9,817 bases of DNA from assembly GCA_947169985.1 (NCBI GenBank), contig CAMVRW010000067.1:1-9817 (forward strand), written 5' to 3'. This DNA is from an uncultured Butyrivibrio sp. GTDB lineage: Bacteria > Bacillota > Clostridia > Lachnospirales > Lachnospiraceae. A model generated the notes under the pieces. It was not told the DNA's origin. It worked only from the letters and a program-made list of their open reading frames with translations, and searched no databases. Positions 1 through 5,829 of this stretch are shown in pieces. The first letter of the stretch is position 1. Each line of letters begins with the position of its first letter. Both the position numbers and the translations under genes were made by a program.

Positions 1-5
1 TTATG

Positions 6-11
6 TATACT
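6..11 (+). promoter_or_regulatory. Possible -10 box for the ior operon
   Basis: TATACT matches the consensus -10 at five of six positions and sits 48 bases before the iorA start, just upstream of the operator-like motif. The -35 region would lie outside the window, so this is only a candidate. Confidence 0.3.
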
Positions 12-12
12 T

Positions 13-31
13 TACTTTAGTGCTTTAAAGC
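13..31 (-). promoter_or_regulatory. Operator-like 19-bp motif upstream of iorA
   Basis: On the - strand this reads GCTTTAAAGC, two bases, then TAAAGTA. The first ten bases are a perfect palindrome. The same 19-bp arrangement, 17/19 identical and in the other orientation, lies in the symporter promoter at 5778-5796. It ends 14 nt before the iorA ribosome binding site, where a bound repressor could block transcription or its early elongation. The regulator is unknown. Confidence 0.55.
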
Positions 32-45
32 GCAGCAATACAGGT

Positions 46-51
46 AGGAGG
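46..51 (+). promoter_or_regulatory. iorA ribosome binding site
   Basis: AGGAGG, 7 nt before the ATG at 59; a near-perfect anti-16S match that fixes the iorA start. Confidence 0.85.
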
Positions 52-58
52 TTACAAA

Positions 59-1795
59 ATGAACGACAACAATGCTAAGCAGCTCATGCTGGGCAATAAG
101 GCTGTTGCCCGCGGTCTCTACGAAGCCGGAGTCTGCTTTATTTCCAGTTATCCCGGAACCCCAAGTACTGAGGTTACTGAGGAAGCTGCTAAATATGATG
201 AGATCTACTGCGAGTGGGCTCCCAATGAGAAGGTAGCCATGGAGTCAGCCTTTGGCGCATCCCTTGCAGGTCGCAGAAGCTTCTGTGCACAGAAGCACGT
301 TGGTCTTAACGTGGCTGCAGATCCCCTTTACACAATGTCTTACACCGGTGTCAATGCCGGAATGGTTATAGTTGTAGCTGATGATGCAGGAATGCATTCA
401 TCCCAGAACGAGCAGGATTCAAGGCATCACGCCATTGCTGCCAAGGTTCCAATGCTTGAGCCCTCAGACTCTGCAGAGGCCCTTGAGTTCACCAAGCTCG
501 CCTACGAAATATCTGAAAAGTATGACACTCCTGTACTCCTTAAGATGTGCACAAGAGTTGCTCATTCCCAGTCACTGGTTGAAACTGGCGAGCGTCAGGT
601 TCCTGATTTCCCATATGAGAAGAATATTGGCAAGTACGTAATGATGCCCGGTAACGCCAAGAAGCGCCACCCCGTGGTTGAAGAGCGCACCAGAAAGCGC
701 ATTGAGTTTGCTGAGACCAGCACTGTTAACCGCTTAGAGATGGGCGACACCAAGGTTGGTATCATCACCGGTTCCACGTCTTATCAGTATGTTAAAGAAG
801 TTTTTGGTGACAGCGTATCTGTCCTTAAGCTTGGCATGACCAATCCTCTTCCTGAGAAGCTCATTAAGGACTTTGCTTCAAAAGTTGAGAAGCTCTTTGT
901 AGTTGAGGAGCTTGATCCTATCATCGAGAATCACGTAAAAGCTCTTGGTCTTGAAGTCACAGGAAAAGAGCTTTTGCCTGTATGTGACGAGTTCTCCCAG
1001 AATCTCATTGCAAAGCTCTTTGGAAAAGAGACTTCAGACTCCTTTGAACTTGATGAGACAATTCCAAACAGACCTCCTGTAATGTGCGCAGGCTGCCCTC
1101 ACAGAGGACTGTTCTACACTCTTAAAAAGAATAACTGCACAGTTCTCGGCGATATCGGTTGCTACACACTTGGAGCCGTTCCTCCTCTTGGAGCAATCGA
1201 GATGACTCTTTGCATGGGTGCTTCCATTGGCGCTGTTCACGGCTTTAACAAGGTTCGTGGCAAGGAGAGCGAGAACAAGACTGTTGCTGTAATCGGCGAT
1301 TCAACCTTCATGCACTCAGGTATGACAGGTCTTGCAAACGTTGCTTACAACCAGTCAAACTCAACCATCGTTATCGTAGATAACTCTATCACCGGAATGA
1401 CAGGTCATCAGCAGAACCCTACAACAGGCTACAACATAAAGGGTGACCCTGCTGGAAAGATCGACCTGGAAGCTCTTTGCAAGGCAATGGGCTTTGACCG
1501 AGTAAGAGTTGTTGATCCATATAATCTTGAAGAGTGCGACAGAGTACTTAAGGAAGAGCTTGCAGTAGAGGCTCCTTCTGTTATCATCTCAAGACGTCCC
1601 TGTGCTCTTCTTAAATATGTTAAGCACAATCCTCCTCTTAATGTTAACAGAGACAAGTGCGTTGGCTGTAAGAGCTGCATGAAGATCGGTTGTCCTGCTA
1701 TCTCCATGAAGGATGGCAAGGCTGCAATCGACAACACACTTTGCGTAGGCTGCAACGTATGCAGTCAGCTTTGTCCTGTTGGTGCCTTTGTGTAG
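59..1795 (+). CDS. iorA: Indolepyruvate ferredoxin oxidoreductase, alpha subunit
   Basis: Catalytic subunit of the cytoplasmic enzyme that oxidatively decarboxylates arylpyruvates (indolepyruvate, phenylpyruvate) to arylacetyl-CoA, reducing ferredoxin; the reaction is reversible in principle. The 578-residue length is normal for the family. The N-terminal pyruvate-oxidoreductase-like domain shows SSYPGTPSTE near residues 29-38. The family motif CAGCPHR is at 343-349. The thiamine-diphosphate domain shows GDIGC (364-368) and GDS (413-415), with DN at 441-442 as the Mg/TPP motif. The C-terminus is a two-cluster ferredoxin domain with Cys 534, 537, 540, 545 and Cys 562, 565, 568, 572; the four-residue spacing before C545 is usual for IorA. 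The start is set by AGGAGG at 46-51, 7 nt upstream. It is the first gene of an operon with iorB, paaK and an ACT protein. Identification is very secure; the preferred aryl substrate is not visible. Confidence 0.97.
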   Translation: MNDNNAKQLMLGNKAVARGLYEAGVCFISSYPGTPSTEVTEEAAKYDEIYCEWAPNEKVAMESAFGASLAGRRSFCAQKHVGLNVAADPLYTMSYTGVNAGMVIVVADDAGMHSSQNEQDSRHHAIAAKVPMLEPSDSAEALEFTKLAYEISEKYDTPVLLKMCTRVAHSQSLVETGERQVPDFPYEKNIGKYVMMPGNAKKRHPVVEERTRKRIEFAETSTVNRLEMGDTKVGIITGSTSYQYVKEVFGDSVSVLKLGMTNPLPEKLIKDFASKVEKLFVVEELDPIIENHVKALGLEVTGKELLPVCDEFSQNLIAKLFGKETSDSFELDETIPNRPPVMCAGCPHRGLFYTLKKNNCTVLGDIGCYTLGAVPPLGAIEMTLCMGASIGAVHGFNKVRGKESENKTVAVIGDSTFMHSGMTGLANVAYNQSNSTIVIVDNSITGMTGHQQNPTTGYNIKGDPAGKIDLEALCKAMGFDRVRVVDPYNLEECDRVLKEELAVEAPSVIISRRPCALLKYVKHNPPLNVNRDKCVGCKSCMKIGCPAISMKDGKAAIDNTLCVGCNVCSQLCPVGAFV

Positions 1796-1796
1796 A

Positions 1797-1827
1797 GCAC
1801 TTGGTGAGGTATTATCGAGCCTAGTGC
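1797..1827 (+). repeat. Intergenic hairpin repeat, copy 1 (iorA-iorB gap)
   Basis: A 31-nt imperfect hairpin starting 2 nt after the iorA stop. The outer stem is GCACT/AGTGC. A T-T mismatch follows, then GG/CC, a T-G wobble, a tandem G-A/A-G mismatch, G-C, G-T and a five-base loop TATTA. It is 25/31 identical to copy 2, and the stem differences keep pairing. No T-tract follows, so it is not a classical terminator. Confidence 0.8.
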
Positions 1828-1840
1828 GAACCAGTCACGT

Positions 1841-1871
1841 GCACTTAACGAGGTATTTTCGAGTTTAGTGC
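1841..1871 (+). repeat. Intergenic hairpin repeat, copy 2 (iorA-iorB gap)
   Basis: The second 31-nt copy begins 13 nt after copy 1 and ends 17 nt before the iorB ribosome binding site. The outer GCACT/AGTGC stem and the core from GAGGTATT to TCGAG are conserved. GG/CC of copy 1 becomes AA/TT, and the T-G wobble becomes C-G. The remaining difference is in the loop (TATTT). This pattern supports selection on a folded RNA or single-stranded DNA. Confidence 0.8.
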
Positions 1872-1888
1872 AGCGGGACAAGAAAAAA

Positions 1889-1893
1889 AGGAG
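1889..1893 (+). promoter_or_regulatory. iorB ribosome binding site
   Basis: AGGAG, 7 nt before ATG 1901. It decides between this start and the in-frame GTG at 1868. Confidence 0.8.
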
Positions 1894-1900
1894 AAGAAAA

Positions 1901-2476
1901 ATGAACACTAAGAATATTATGATCGTGGGCGTTGGCGGACAGGGCTCACTTCTTGCAAGTAAACTTTTAGGTCATCTTCTCATGGCCCAGGGCTATGACG
2001 TAAAGGTTTCAGAAGTACACGGAATGAGCCAGAGAGGTGGATCCGTTGTAACCTATGTAAGATACGGTGACAAGGTCTTTTCCCCTGTTATCGATAAGGG
2101 ACAGGCAGATTACATCGTATCCTTCGAGATCCTTGAGGCCGCAAGGTGGCTTCCATTCCTTAAAAAGGATGGTCAGATCGTAACAAATACACAGCAGATA
2201 GATCCAATGCCTGTTATCACAGGCGCCGCTCAGTATCCGGAAAACCTGGTGGAGAAGCTCAAGGCCACAGGCGCAAAGGTAGACGCTCTTGATTGCCTTT
2301 CCCTGGCTGAGGAAGCAGGTTCAGCAAAAGCTGTTAACATCGTGCTTTTAGGAAGACTCTCCCACTACTTCGATCTTCCGGAGGATGCGTGGATGAAGTC
2401 CTTAGAGGCCAACGTTCCACCTAAGTTCCTGGAGATGAACAAGAAGGCATTTGAGCTGGGTAAGAACCACACCTGA
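1901..2476 (+). CDS. iorB: Indolepyruvate ferredoxin oxidoreductase, beta subunit
   Basis: Small partner subunit of IorA, a single pyruvate/ketoisovalerate oxidoreductase gamma-type domain of 191 residues, the usual size. It shows the nucleotide-binding-like GVGGQG at residues 10-15 and the hallmark SEVHGMSQRGG at 37-47, which in this superfamily contributes to the active site and CoA/substrate contacts. I chose the ATG at 1901 because AGGAG at 1889-1893 lies 7 nt upstream; an in-frame GTG at 1868 would add a lysine/arginine-rich 11-residue tail that starts inside a hairpin repeat and has no ribosome binding site. The 105-nt gap after iorA is unusually long for this tightly coupled pair and contains two hairpin repeats. 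paaK follows after 39 nt. Very secure. Confidence 0.96.
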   Translation: MNTKNIMIVGVGGQGSLLASKLLGHLLMAQGYDVKVSEVHGMSQRGGSVVTYVRYGDKVFSPVIDKGQADYIVSFEILEAARWLPFLKKDGQIVTNTQQIDPMPVITGAAQYPENLVEKLKATGAKVDALDCLSLAEEAGSAKAVNIVLLGRLSHYFDLPEDAWMKSLEANVPPKFLEMNKKAFELGKNHT

Positions 2477-2515
2477 TGTTTTGGGGATAAATGATCCGAT
2501 TGGGAGGAGAAAAAA

Positions 2516-3817
2516 ATGGAGCAATACTTTCAGCAGGAAATAGAATGCGCCTCTTATGAAAAGATAAGAGAGATCCAGTCAGAAAAGCTGGTAAAGCAGG
2601 TTAAACATGTATGGGACAATGTTCCCTACTACCGTAAAAAAATGGAAGAAAAGGGCGTAAAGCCTGAGGATATCAAGTCAGTTGATGATCTTCATAAGCT
2701 TCCATTTCTTTCAAAGGCAGATCTTAGAGAAGCTTATCCTTATGGTCTTTTGGGAGTTCCCAAGGATCAGTGCGTAAGGATCCATTCCACTTCAGGAACC
2801 ACAGGCAAAAGAGTCATCGCCTTTTATACTCAGCATGACCTGGACCTTTGGGAAGACTGCTGTGCCAGAGCCATCATGGCTGCCGGCGGAACCAAGGACG
2901 ATGTTTGCCATATAGCTTACGGCTTTGGTCTTTTCACCGGAGGCGCAGGATTAAATGGCGGTTCACACAAGGTGGGATGCCTTACAGTTCCCATCAGTTC
3001 CGGAAACACCGACAGACAGATCATGTTTATAAAAGACCTTTCAGCTACTATCCTGTGCTGTACCCCAAGTTATGCTGCATACCTTGGTGAGCGAATGCAG
3101 GAGCTGGGCTATGGTCCTGACGATATTCCTCTTAAGGCTGGTATCTTTGGAGCTGAGGCCTGGAGTGAGGAGATGCGCCAGTCAATCCAGAAGACAATGG
3201 GCATAAAGGCTTTTGATATCTATGGTCTCACAGAGCTTTCAGGTCCCGGTGTTGCCTTCGAGTGTTCAGCTCAAAACGGTATGCACATCAACGAGGACCA
3301 CTTCATTGCAGAGATCATCGATCCTGAGACAGAAGAAGTCCTTCCTGAGGGAAGTCAGGGTGAGCTGGTATTCACTGCCGTAGATAAAGAAGCTTTCCCA
3401 ATGATCAGGTATCGCACAAGAGACATCTGCACTCTCACAAGAGAGAAATGTTCCTGCGGAAGAACCCACGTCAGAATGGGTAAGCCTATGGGCAGATCCG
3501 ACGACATGCTCATTATCCGTGGCGTAAATGTATTCCCAAGCGAAATAGAGACAGTTCTTTTAAACAATGGCTATGGCGCAAATTACCAGATTGTGGTTGA
3601 CCGTGTAAACAATACAGATACCCTAGATGTTCAGGTTGAGATGACTCCTGAGATGTTCACCGATAACGTTGGTGAGATTGAAGAGCGTCAGAAGAAACTT
3701 ATGGGCGACCTTAAGTCCATGCTTGGCATCAAGGCAAAGGTATCTCTCCTTGCACCTAAGTCCATTACAAGATCTGAAGGTAAAGCCGTTAGAGTCATCG
3801 ATAAGAGAAAGATCTGA
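2516..3817 (+). CDS. paaK: Phenylacetate-CoA ligase family protein (arylacetate-CoA ligase)
   Basis: Adenylate-forming enzyme of 433 residues, the normal PaaK length. It activates an arylacetate with ATP and CoA or, run backwards, conserves the thioester energy of the arylacetyl-CoA made by IorAB. Visible motifs are the P-loop-like HSTSGTTGK (90-98), YGLTE (236-240), RTRD (300-303), the hinge region GRSDDMLIIRG (326-336) and a late SEGK lysine at K423 suited to the adenylation half-reaction. YGFGLF (135-140) matches the aryl-pocket segment of PaaK enzymes. The following box reads NGGSH (147-151) where PaaK proteins I recall have HYGAE, so the substrate may differ from phenylacetate. GGGAGG at 2502-2507 fixes the start. 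Linkage to iorAB and an ACT protein is a common anaerobe arrangement. Family secure, substrate uncertain. Confidence 0.92.
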   Translation: MEQYFQQEIECASYEKIREIQSEKLVKQVKHVWDNVPYYRKKMEEKGVKPEDIKSVDDLHKLPFLSKADLREAYPYGLLGVPKDQCVRIHSTSGTTGKRVIAFYTQHDLDLWEDCCARAIMAAGGTKDDVCHIAYGFGLFTGGAGLNGGSHKVGCLTVPISSGNTDRQIMFIKDLSATILCCTPSYAAYLGERMQELGYGPDDIPLKAGIFGAEAWSEEMRQSIQKTMGIKAFDIYGLTELSGPGVAFECSAQNGMHINEDHFIAEIIDPETEEVLPEGSQGELVFTAVDKEAFPMIRYRTRDICTLTREKCSCGRTHVRMGKPMGRSDDMLIIRGVNVFPSEIETVLLNNGYGANYQIVVDRVNNTDTLDVQVEMTPEMFTDNVGEIEERQKKLMGDLKSMLGIKAKVSLLAPKSITRSEGKAVRVIDKRKI

Positions 3818-3853
3818 ACGAGCGAGTTTATGAGCATATCGTTCATATGTTTA
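3815..3853 (+). other. Alternative hairpins in the paaK-ACT gap
   Basis: A 7-bp stem pairs 3815-3821 (TGAACGA, including the paaK stop) with 3839-3845 (TCGTTCA). A competing stem pairs 3831-3839 (TGAGCATAT) with 3845-3853 (ATATGTTTA, two G-T pairs). They share bases and cannot form together. There is no T-tract, so this is not a plain terminator; it may affect mRNA processing or expression of the ACT gene. Confidence 0.35.
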
Positions 3854-3882
3854 AATAATCAACTAAACAAAAGGAGGAAAAC

Positions 3883-4317
3883 ATGAGCGTACAGCAGATA
3901 TCCGTCTTTCTTGAAAATAAGCCCGGAACCCTTAAAAAGATGACAGGTGTTCTGGCAGCACATTCTATTGATCTAAGAGCCACATCCCTGGCTGAGACCA
4001 AGGATTTCGGCATTGCGAGACTTATAGTTGATGACGCCTTAAGTGCCATCAATACCCTTAAGGAGAACGACTTCGTGGCAAGCCTCACACCGGTTCTTGC
4101 CATTGAGATCTCTGACGAAGCAGGAGGCCTTGATAAGCTTCTTGATAAGTTCACCGACGAGTCAGTAAACATCGAGTACATGTATGCCTTCTCCGGCAGC
4201 AAGACTGCCAATAACGCCTACATGATCTTCCGTGTAGCTGACACCAAGGCTGCAGAAGCCCGCCTTACCAGCGCCGGCGTAAAGATCCTCACCCAGGAAG
4301 AGATTGCAGCAATCTAA
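3883..4317 (+). CDS. Tandem ACT-domain protein, probable amino acid sensor
   Basis: A 144-residue cytoplasmic protein made only of two ACT domains. The first spans about residues 3-70 and carries the classic N-terminal motif ENKPGTL (11-17); the second spans about 72-142 with a second loop around DEAGGL (78-83). ACT domains bind small ligands, usually amino acids, at domain interfaces and act allosterically. Stand-alone tandem ACT proteins are often found next to iorAB and paaK in anaerobes. The likely job, by inference from context, is sensing an aromatic amino acid and modulating the ligase or oxidoreductase; no DNA-binding or catalytic domain is present. AGGAGG at 3872-3877 lies 5 nt before the ATG. 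It is the last gene of the operon, with a strong terminator 13 nt downstream. The domain call is secure, the role is not. Confidence 0.9.
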   Translation: MSVQQISVFLENKPGTLKKMTGVLAAHSIDLRATSLAETKDFGIARLIVDDALSAINTLKENDFVASLTPVLAIEISDEAGGLDKLLDKFTDESVNIEYMYAFSGSKTANNAYMIFRVADTKAAEARLTSAGVKILTQEEIAAI

Positions 4318-4330
4318 TGACAACAAAAAT

Positions 4331-4355
4331 GGGACGCTGATGCGTCCCTTTTTTT
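4331..4355 (+). terminator. Bidirectional intrinsic terminator of the ior operon and the kinase-like gene
   Basis: A perfect 7-bp stem GGGACGC/GCGTCCC with loop TGAT is followed by seven T on the + strand (4349-4355). On the - strand the same stem is followed by ATTTTTG, so it can also end the convergent kinase-like gene, whose stop codon (4354-4356) overlaps the + strand T-tract. Confidence 0.93.
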
Positions 4356-5670
4356 ATCGTTTCGTAGGTATGATAATATCCACTACAGTTCCTTCGCCGG
4401 GCTTTGATGTTACGTGAAGCTCCGCATCCTCCATAACTTTAAGCCTGTCTCGCACATTCTTAATACCGATCTGGCTGCTGCCATCGGAATCATCCCTGTA
4501 GTATTCGTTCATGTCAAATCCAATTCCGTTATCAGTAACCTGAACCTTTACGTAGCCATTTCCTCTTTCTGTGCTGATGCGGATCAGACCCTTATGGTTC
4601 GCAGGAAGGACACTTATTCCATGCCTTATGGCATTCTCCACGATGGGCTGAACAGTAAGAGCAGGAAGTTCAAAGTCTGTGGTGTCTATATCAAATTCTG
4701 CCTCAAATCTGTCCCTGTACTTGAACCTTTCTATAGCCAGGAATACTCTGGTATGTTCAAGCTCTCTTCCGAAGGGAACAAGACCTTCCATATCAATGGA
4801 CTGAATGTTCTCTCTAAGGTAATTCTCAAGATGCACTATAAGCTCTTTTGCCAAAGCAGGATCTTTGTCACAGAGGTTGTAAACTGAATTAAGAGCATCA
4901 TAAAGGAATTCCGGACGGATCTGTGAAAGAGCAATCCTGGTCCTCATGTCCTGCAGCTCACTATCCTGTTTACTTATGTGTTTCTGCTGCCCCACCAGGA
5001 TATTAGTGTTATCGTAAATCGCCTGGAAGAAAATGAAGAGAGCGCAGGCAAAGCATGTCAGATTCGAAAGAGAATAGCCATATATGAATAACTGAACACC
5101 TCCTGCCAGTGTAGGAAGCAGAACAAAGCTAAGAAGAGCCATCAACCTGTACAAAGAAAGCTGGTTGCGCTTGCTAAGAAGGTAACTGAGCGCAACAATA
5201 CTATTGATAAAAGCAATAGCTGAAATCAATGGAAATCCATTACCACGCTGATAGAGATTTGTGGCAGGATCAATGGAATAGATAAAACCTGTAAACTGGG
5301 ATATTACAATCAGAGCTATGTTTGTCCAGGAAAAGCCGGATATCACAAACAAGATCCTATAATCCTTTTCTTTTTCCCGCATAGAAACAATGACGTAGTG
5401 TACATAGAAAACCTGCAAAAGAGCTACGGCTATATAACTGATCATATTGGAGACAAAAACCACCCAATAAGCAAGCTGTCCCTGAATACCTCTGTAGTAC
5501 CATGCGAAGGCATCAAAAAACAGCATGACTGCCACAACTGCCTCCAGATAAGCAAGTGCTCTGTACTGTTTCTTGATGACTGACTTTCCAAGAACCAGAT
5601 ATGCAGTGGCGATCAGGCAAAAGATAGCCCCTATAAGTTCGAAATCAGCAAAGAAGATTTTCAGTTCCAC
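4354..5670 (-). CDS. 7TM LytS/YesM-type histidine-kinase-like protein lacking the phosphoacceptor histidine
   Basis: A 438-residue membrane protein. About seven hydrophobic segments are seen near residues 10-28, 38-56, 67-94, 104-125, 147-166, 173-195 and 202-219. A short coiled linker follows, then a His_kinase (PF06580-like) region and a HATPase domain. The ATP-binding boxes look intact: N346 in ENAIRHG, D380-x-G-x-G in DNGIG, and GIKNVRDRL from G402. The phosphoacceptor box, normally PHF-L-Y/F-N, reads PEFLYD: His is replaced by E254 (codon GAA at 4909-4911) and the conserved Asn by D258. It may therefore be a pseudokinase or signal through another partner. The start is GTG at 5668-5670, supported by AGAGGGG 7 nt upstream and an extended -10 promoter. 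No response regulator is encoded in this window. It is divergent from the symporter and convergent with the ior operon; its stop codon overlaps the shared terminator. Confidence 0.88.
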   Translation of the reverse strand: MELKIFFADFELIGAIFCLIATAYLVLGKSVIKKQYRALAYLEAVVAVMLFFDAFAWYYRGIQGQLAYWVVFVSNMISYIAVALLQVFYVHYVIVSMREKEKDYRILFVISGFSWTNIALIVISQFTGFIYSIDPATNLYQRGNGFPLISAIAFINSIVALSYLLSKRNQLSLYRLMALLSFVLLPTLAGGVQLFIYGYSLSNLTCFACALFIFFQAIYDNTNILVGQQKHISKQDSELQDMRTRIALSQIRPEFLYDALNSVYNLCDKDPALAKELIVHLENYLRENIQSIDMEGLVPFGRELEHTRVFLAIERFKYRDRFEAEFDIDTTDFELPALTVQPIVENAIRHGISVLPANHKGLIRISTERGNGYVKVQVTDNGIGFDMNEYYRDDSDGSSQIGIKNVRDRLKVMEDAELHVTSKPGEGTVVDIIIPTKR

Positions 5671-5677
5671 TTCTGTA

Positions 5678-5684
5678 CCCCTCT
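5678..5684 (-). promoter_or_regulatory. Ribosome binding site deciding a GTG start
   Basis: AGAGGGG on the - strand lies 7 nt before the GTG at 5668-5670 and supports that non-ATG start for the kinase-like gene. Confidence 0.7.
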
Positions 5685-5708
5685 AAGATACGCATAACAC
5701 TTGACTCT

Positions 5709-5737
5709 ATTATATCAGAAAACTTCGCAGACGTACT
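5709..5737 (-). promoter_or_regulatory. Promoter of the kinase-like gene
   Basis: On the - strand there is a perfect -10 TATAAT (5709-5714) preceded by TGA, an extended -10. The -35 position (5732-5737, AGTACG) is weak, as is common with extended -10 promoters. Transcription would begin near 5702, leaving a leader of about 32 nt. A 13-nt-spaced direct repeat ACTTCG (5722-5727 and 5735-5740) overlaps the -35 area and could be an activator site. Confidence 0.7.
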
Positions 5738-5766
5738 TCGGAGTTTCCATGAAAGCAATTTACTTC

Positions 5767-5795
5767 TTGACTTAAAAGCTTTAAAGCGTTAAAGT
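5767..5795 (+). promoter_or_regulatory. Promoter of the sodium:solute symporter gene
   Basis: TTGACT (5767-5772, five of six -35 matches), a 17-bp spacer, then TAAAGT (5790-5795, four of six -10 matches). The spacer and -10 are covered by the operator-like motif, so this promoter is probably repressed by whatever binds there. Confidence 0.55.
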
Positions 5796-5796
5796 A
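5778..5796 (+). promoter_or_regulatory. Operator-like 19-bp motif in the symporter promoter
   Basis: Reads GCTTTAAAGC, two bases, TAAAGTA, matching the inverted copy upstream of iorA at 17/19 positions. It lies within a run of TTAAA(A/G) repeats beginning at 5772, 5781, 5789 and 5797, spaced 8-9 bp apart, and covers the predicted spacer and -10 box. Confidence 0.6.
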
Positions 5797-5816
5797 TTAA
5801 AAGAATGTATTTTGTT

Positions 5817-5822
5817 GGAGGG
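5817..5822 (+). promoter_or_regulatory. Symporter ribosome binding site
   Basis: GGAGGG, 7 nt before ATG 5830. It excludes the in-frame upstream TTG at 5812 as the start. Confidence 0.8.
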
Positions 5823-5829
5823 TAATAAT

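Noticed and set aside
1..23. A third, truncated copy of the iorA-iorB hairpin at the window start
   Set aside because: It shares GTAT and the TTTAGTGC end (15 of 23 aligned bases), but the conserved tandem G-A core is missing, and the shared end overlaps the operator-like motif, which explains it better.
1429..1755. Open frame of 108 codons on the - strand
   Set aside because: It is antisense to the iorA TPP/ferredoxin region and has no independent support.
1797..1871. The paired hairpins as integron attC sites
   Set aside because: Copy 2 contains a RYYYAAC-like string (ACTTAAC), but the matching GTTRRRY end is imperfect, copy 1 lacks both, and there is no integrase or cassette structure.
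1868..1900. GTG at 1868 as the iorB start
   Set aside because: It lies inside hairpin copy 2, lacks a ribosome binding site, and adds a basic low-complexity tail not typical of IorB; the ATG at 1901 has a good site.
3843..4211. Open frame of 122 codons on the - strand
   Set aside because: It is antisense to the ACT-domain gene, whose motifs and ribosome binding site are clear; composition looks like a reverse-strand shadow.
4414..4887. Open frame of 157 codons on the + strand
   Set aside because: It lies entirely opposite the kinase-like gene's HATPase region, has no ribosome binding site or recognisable domain, and is a shadow frame.
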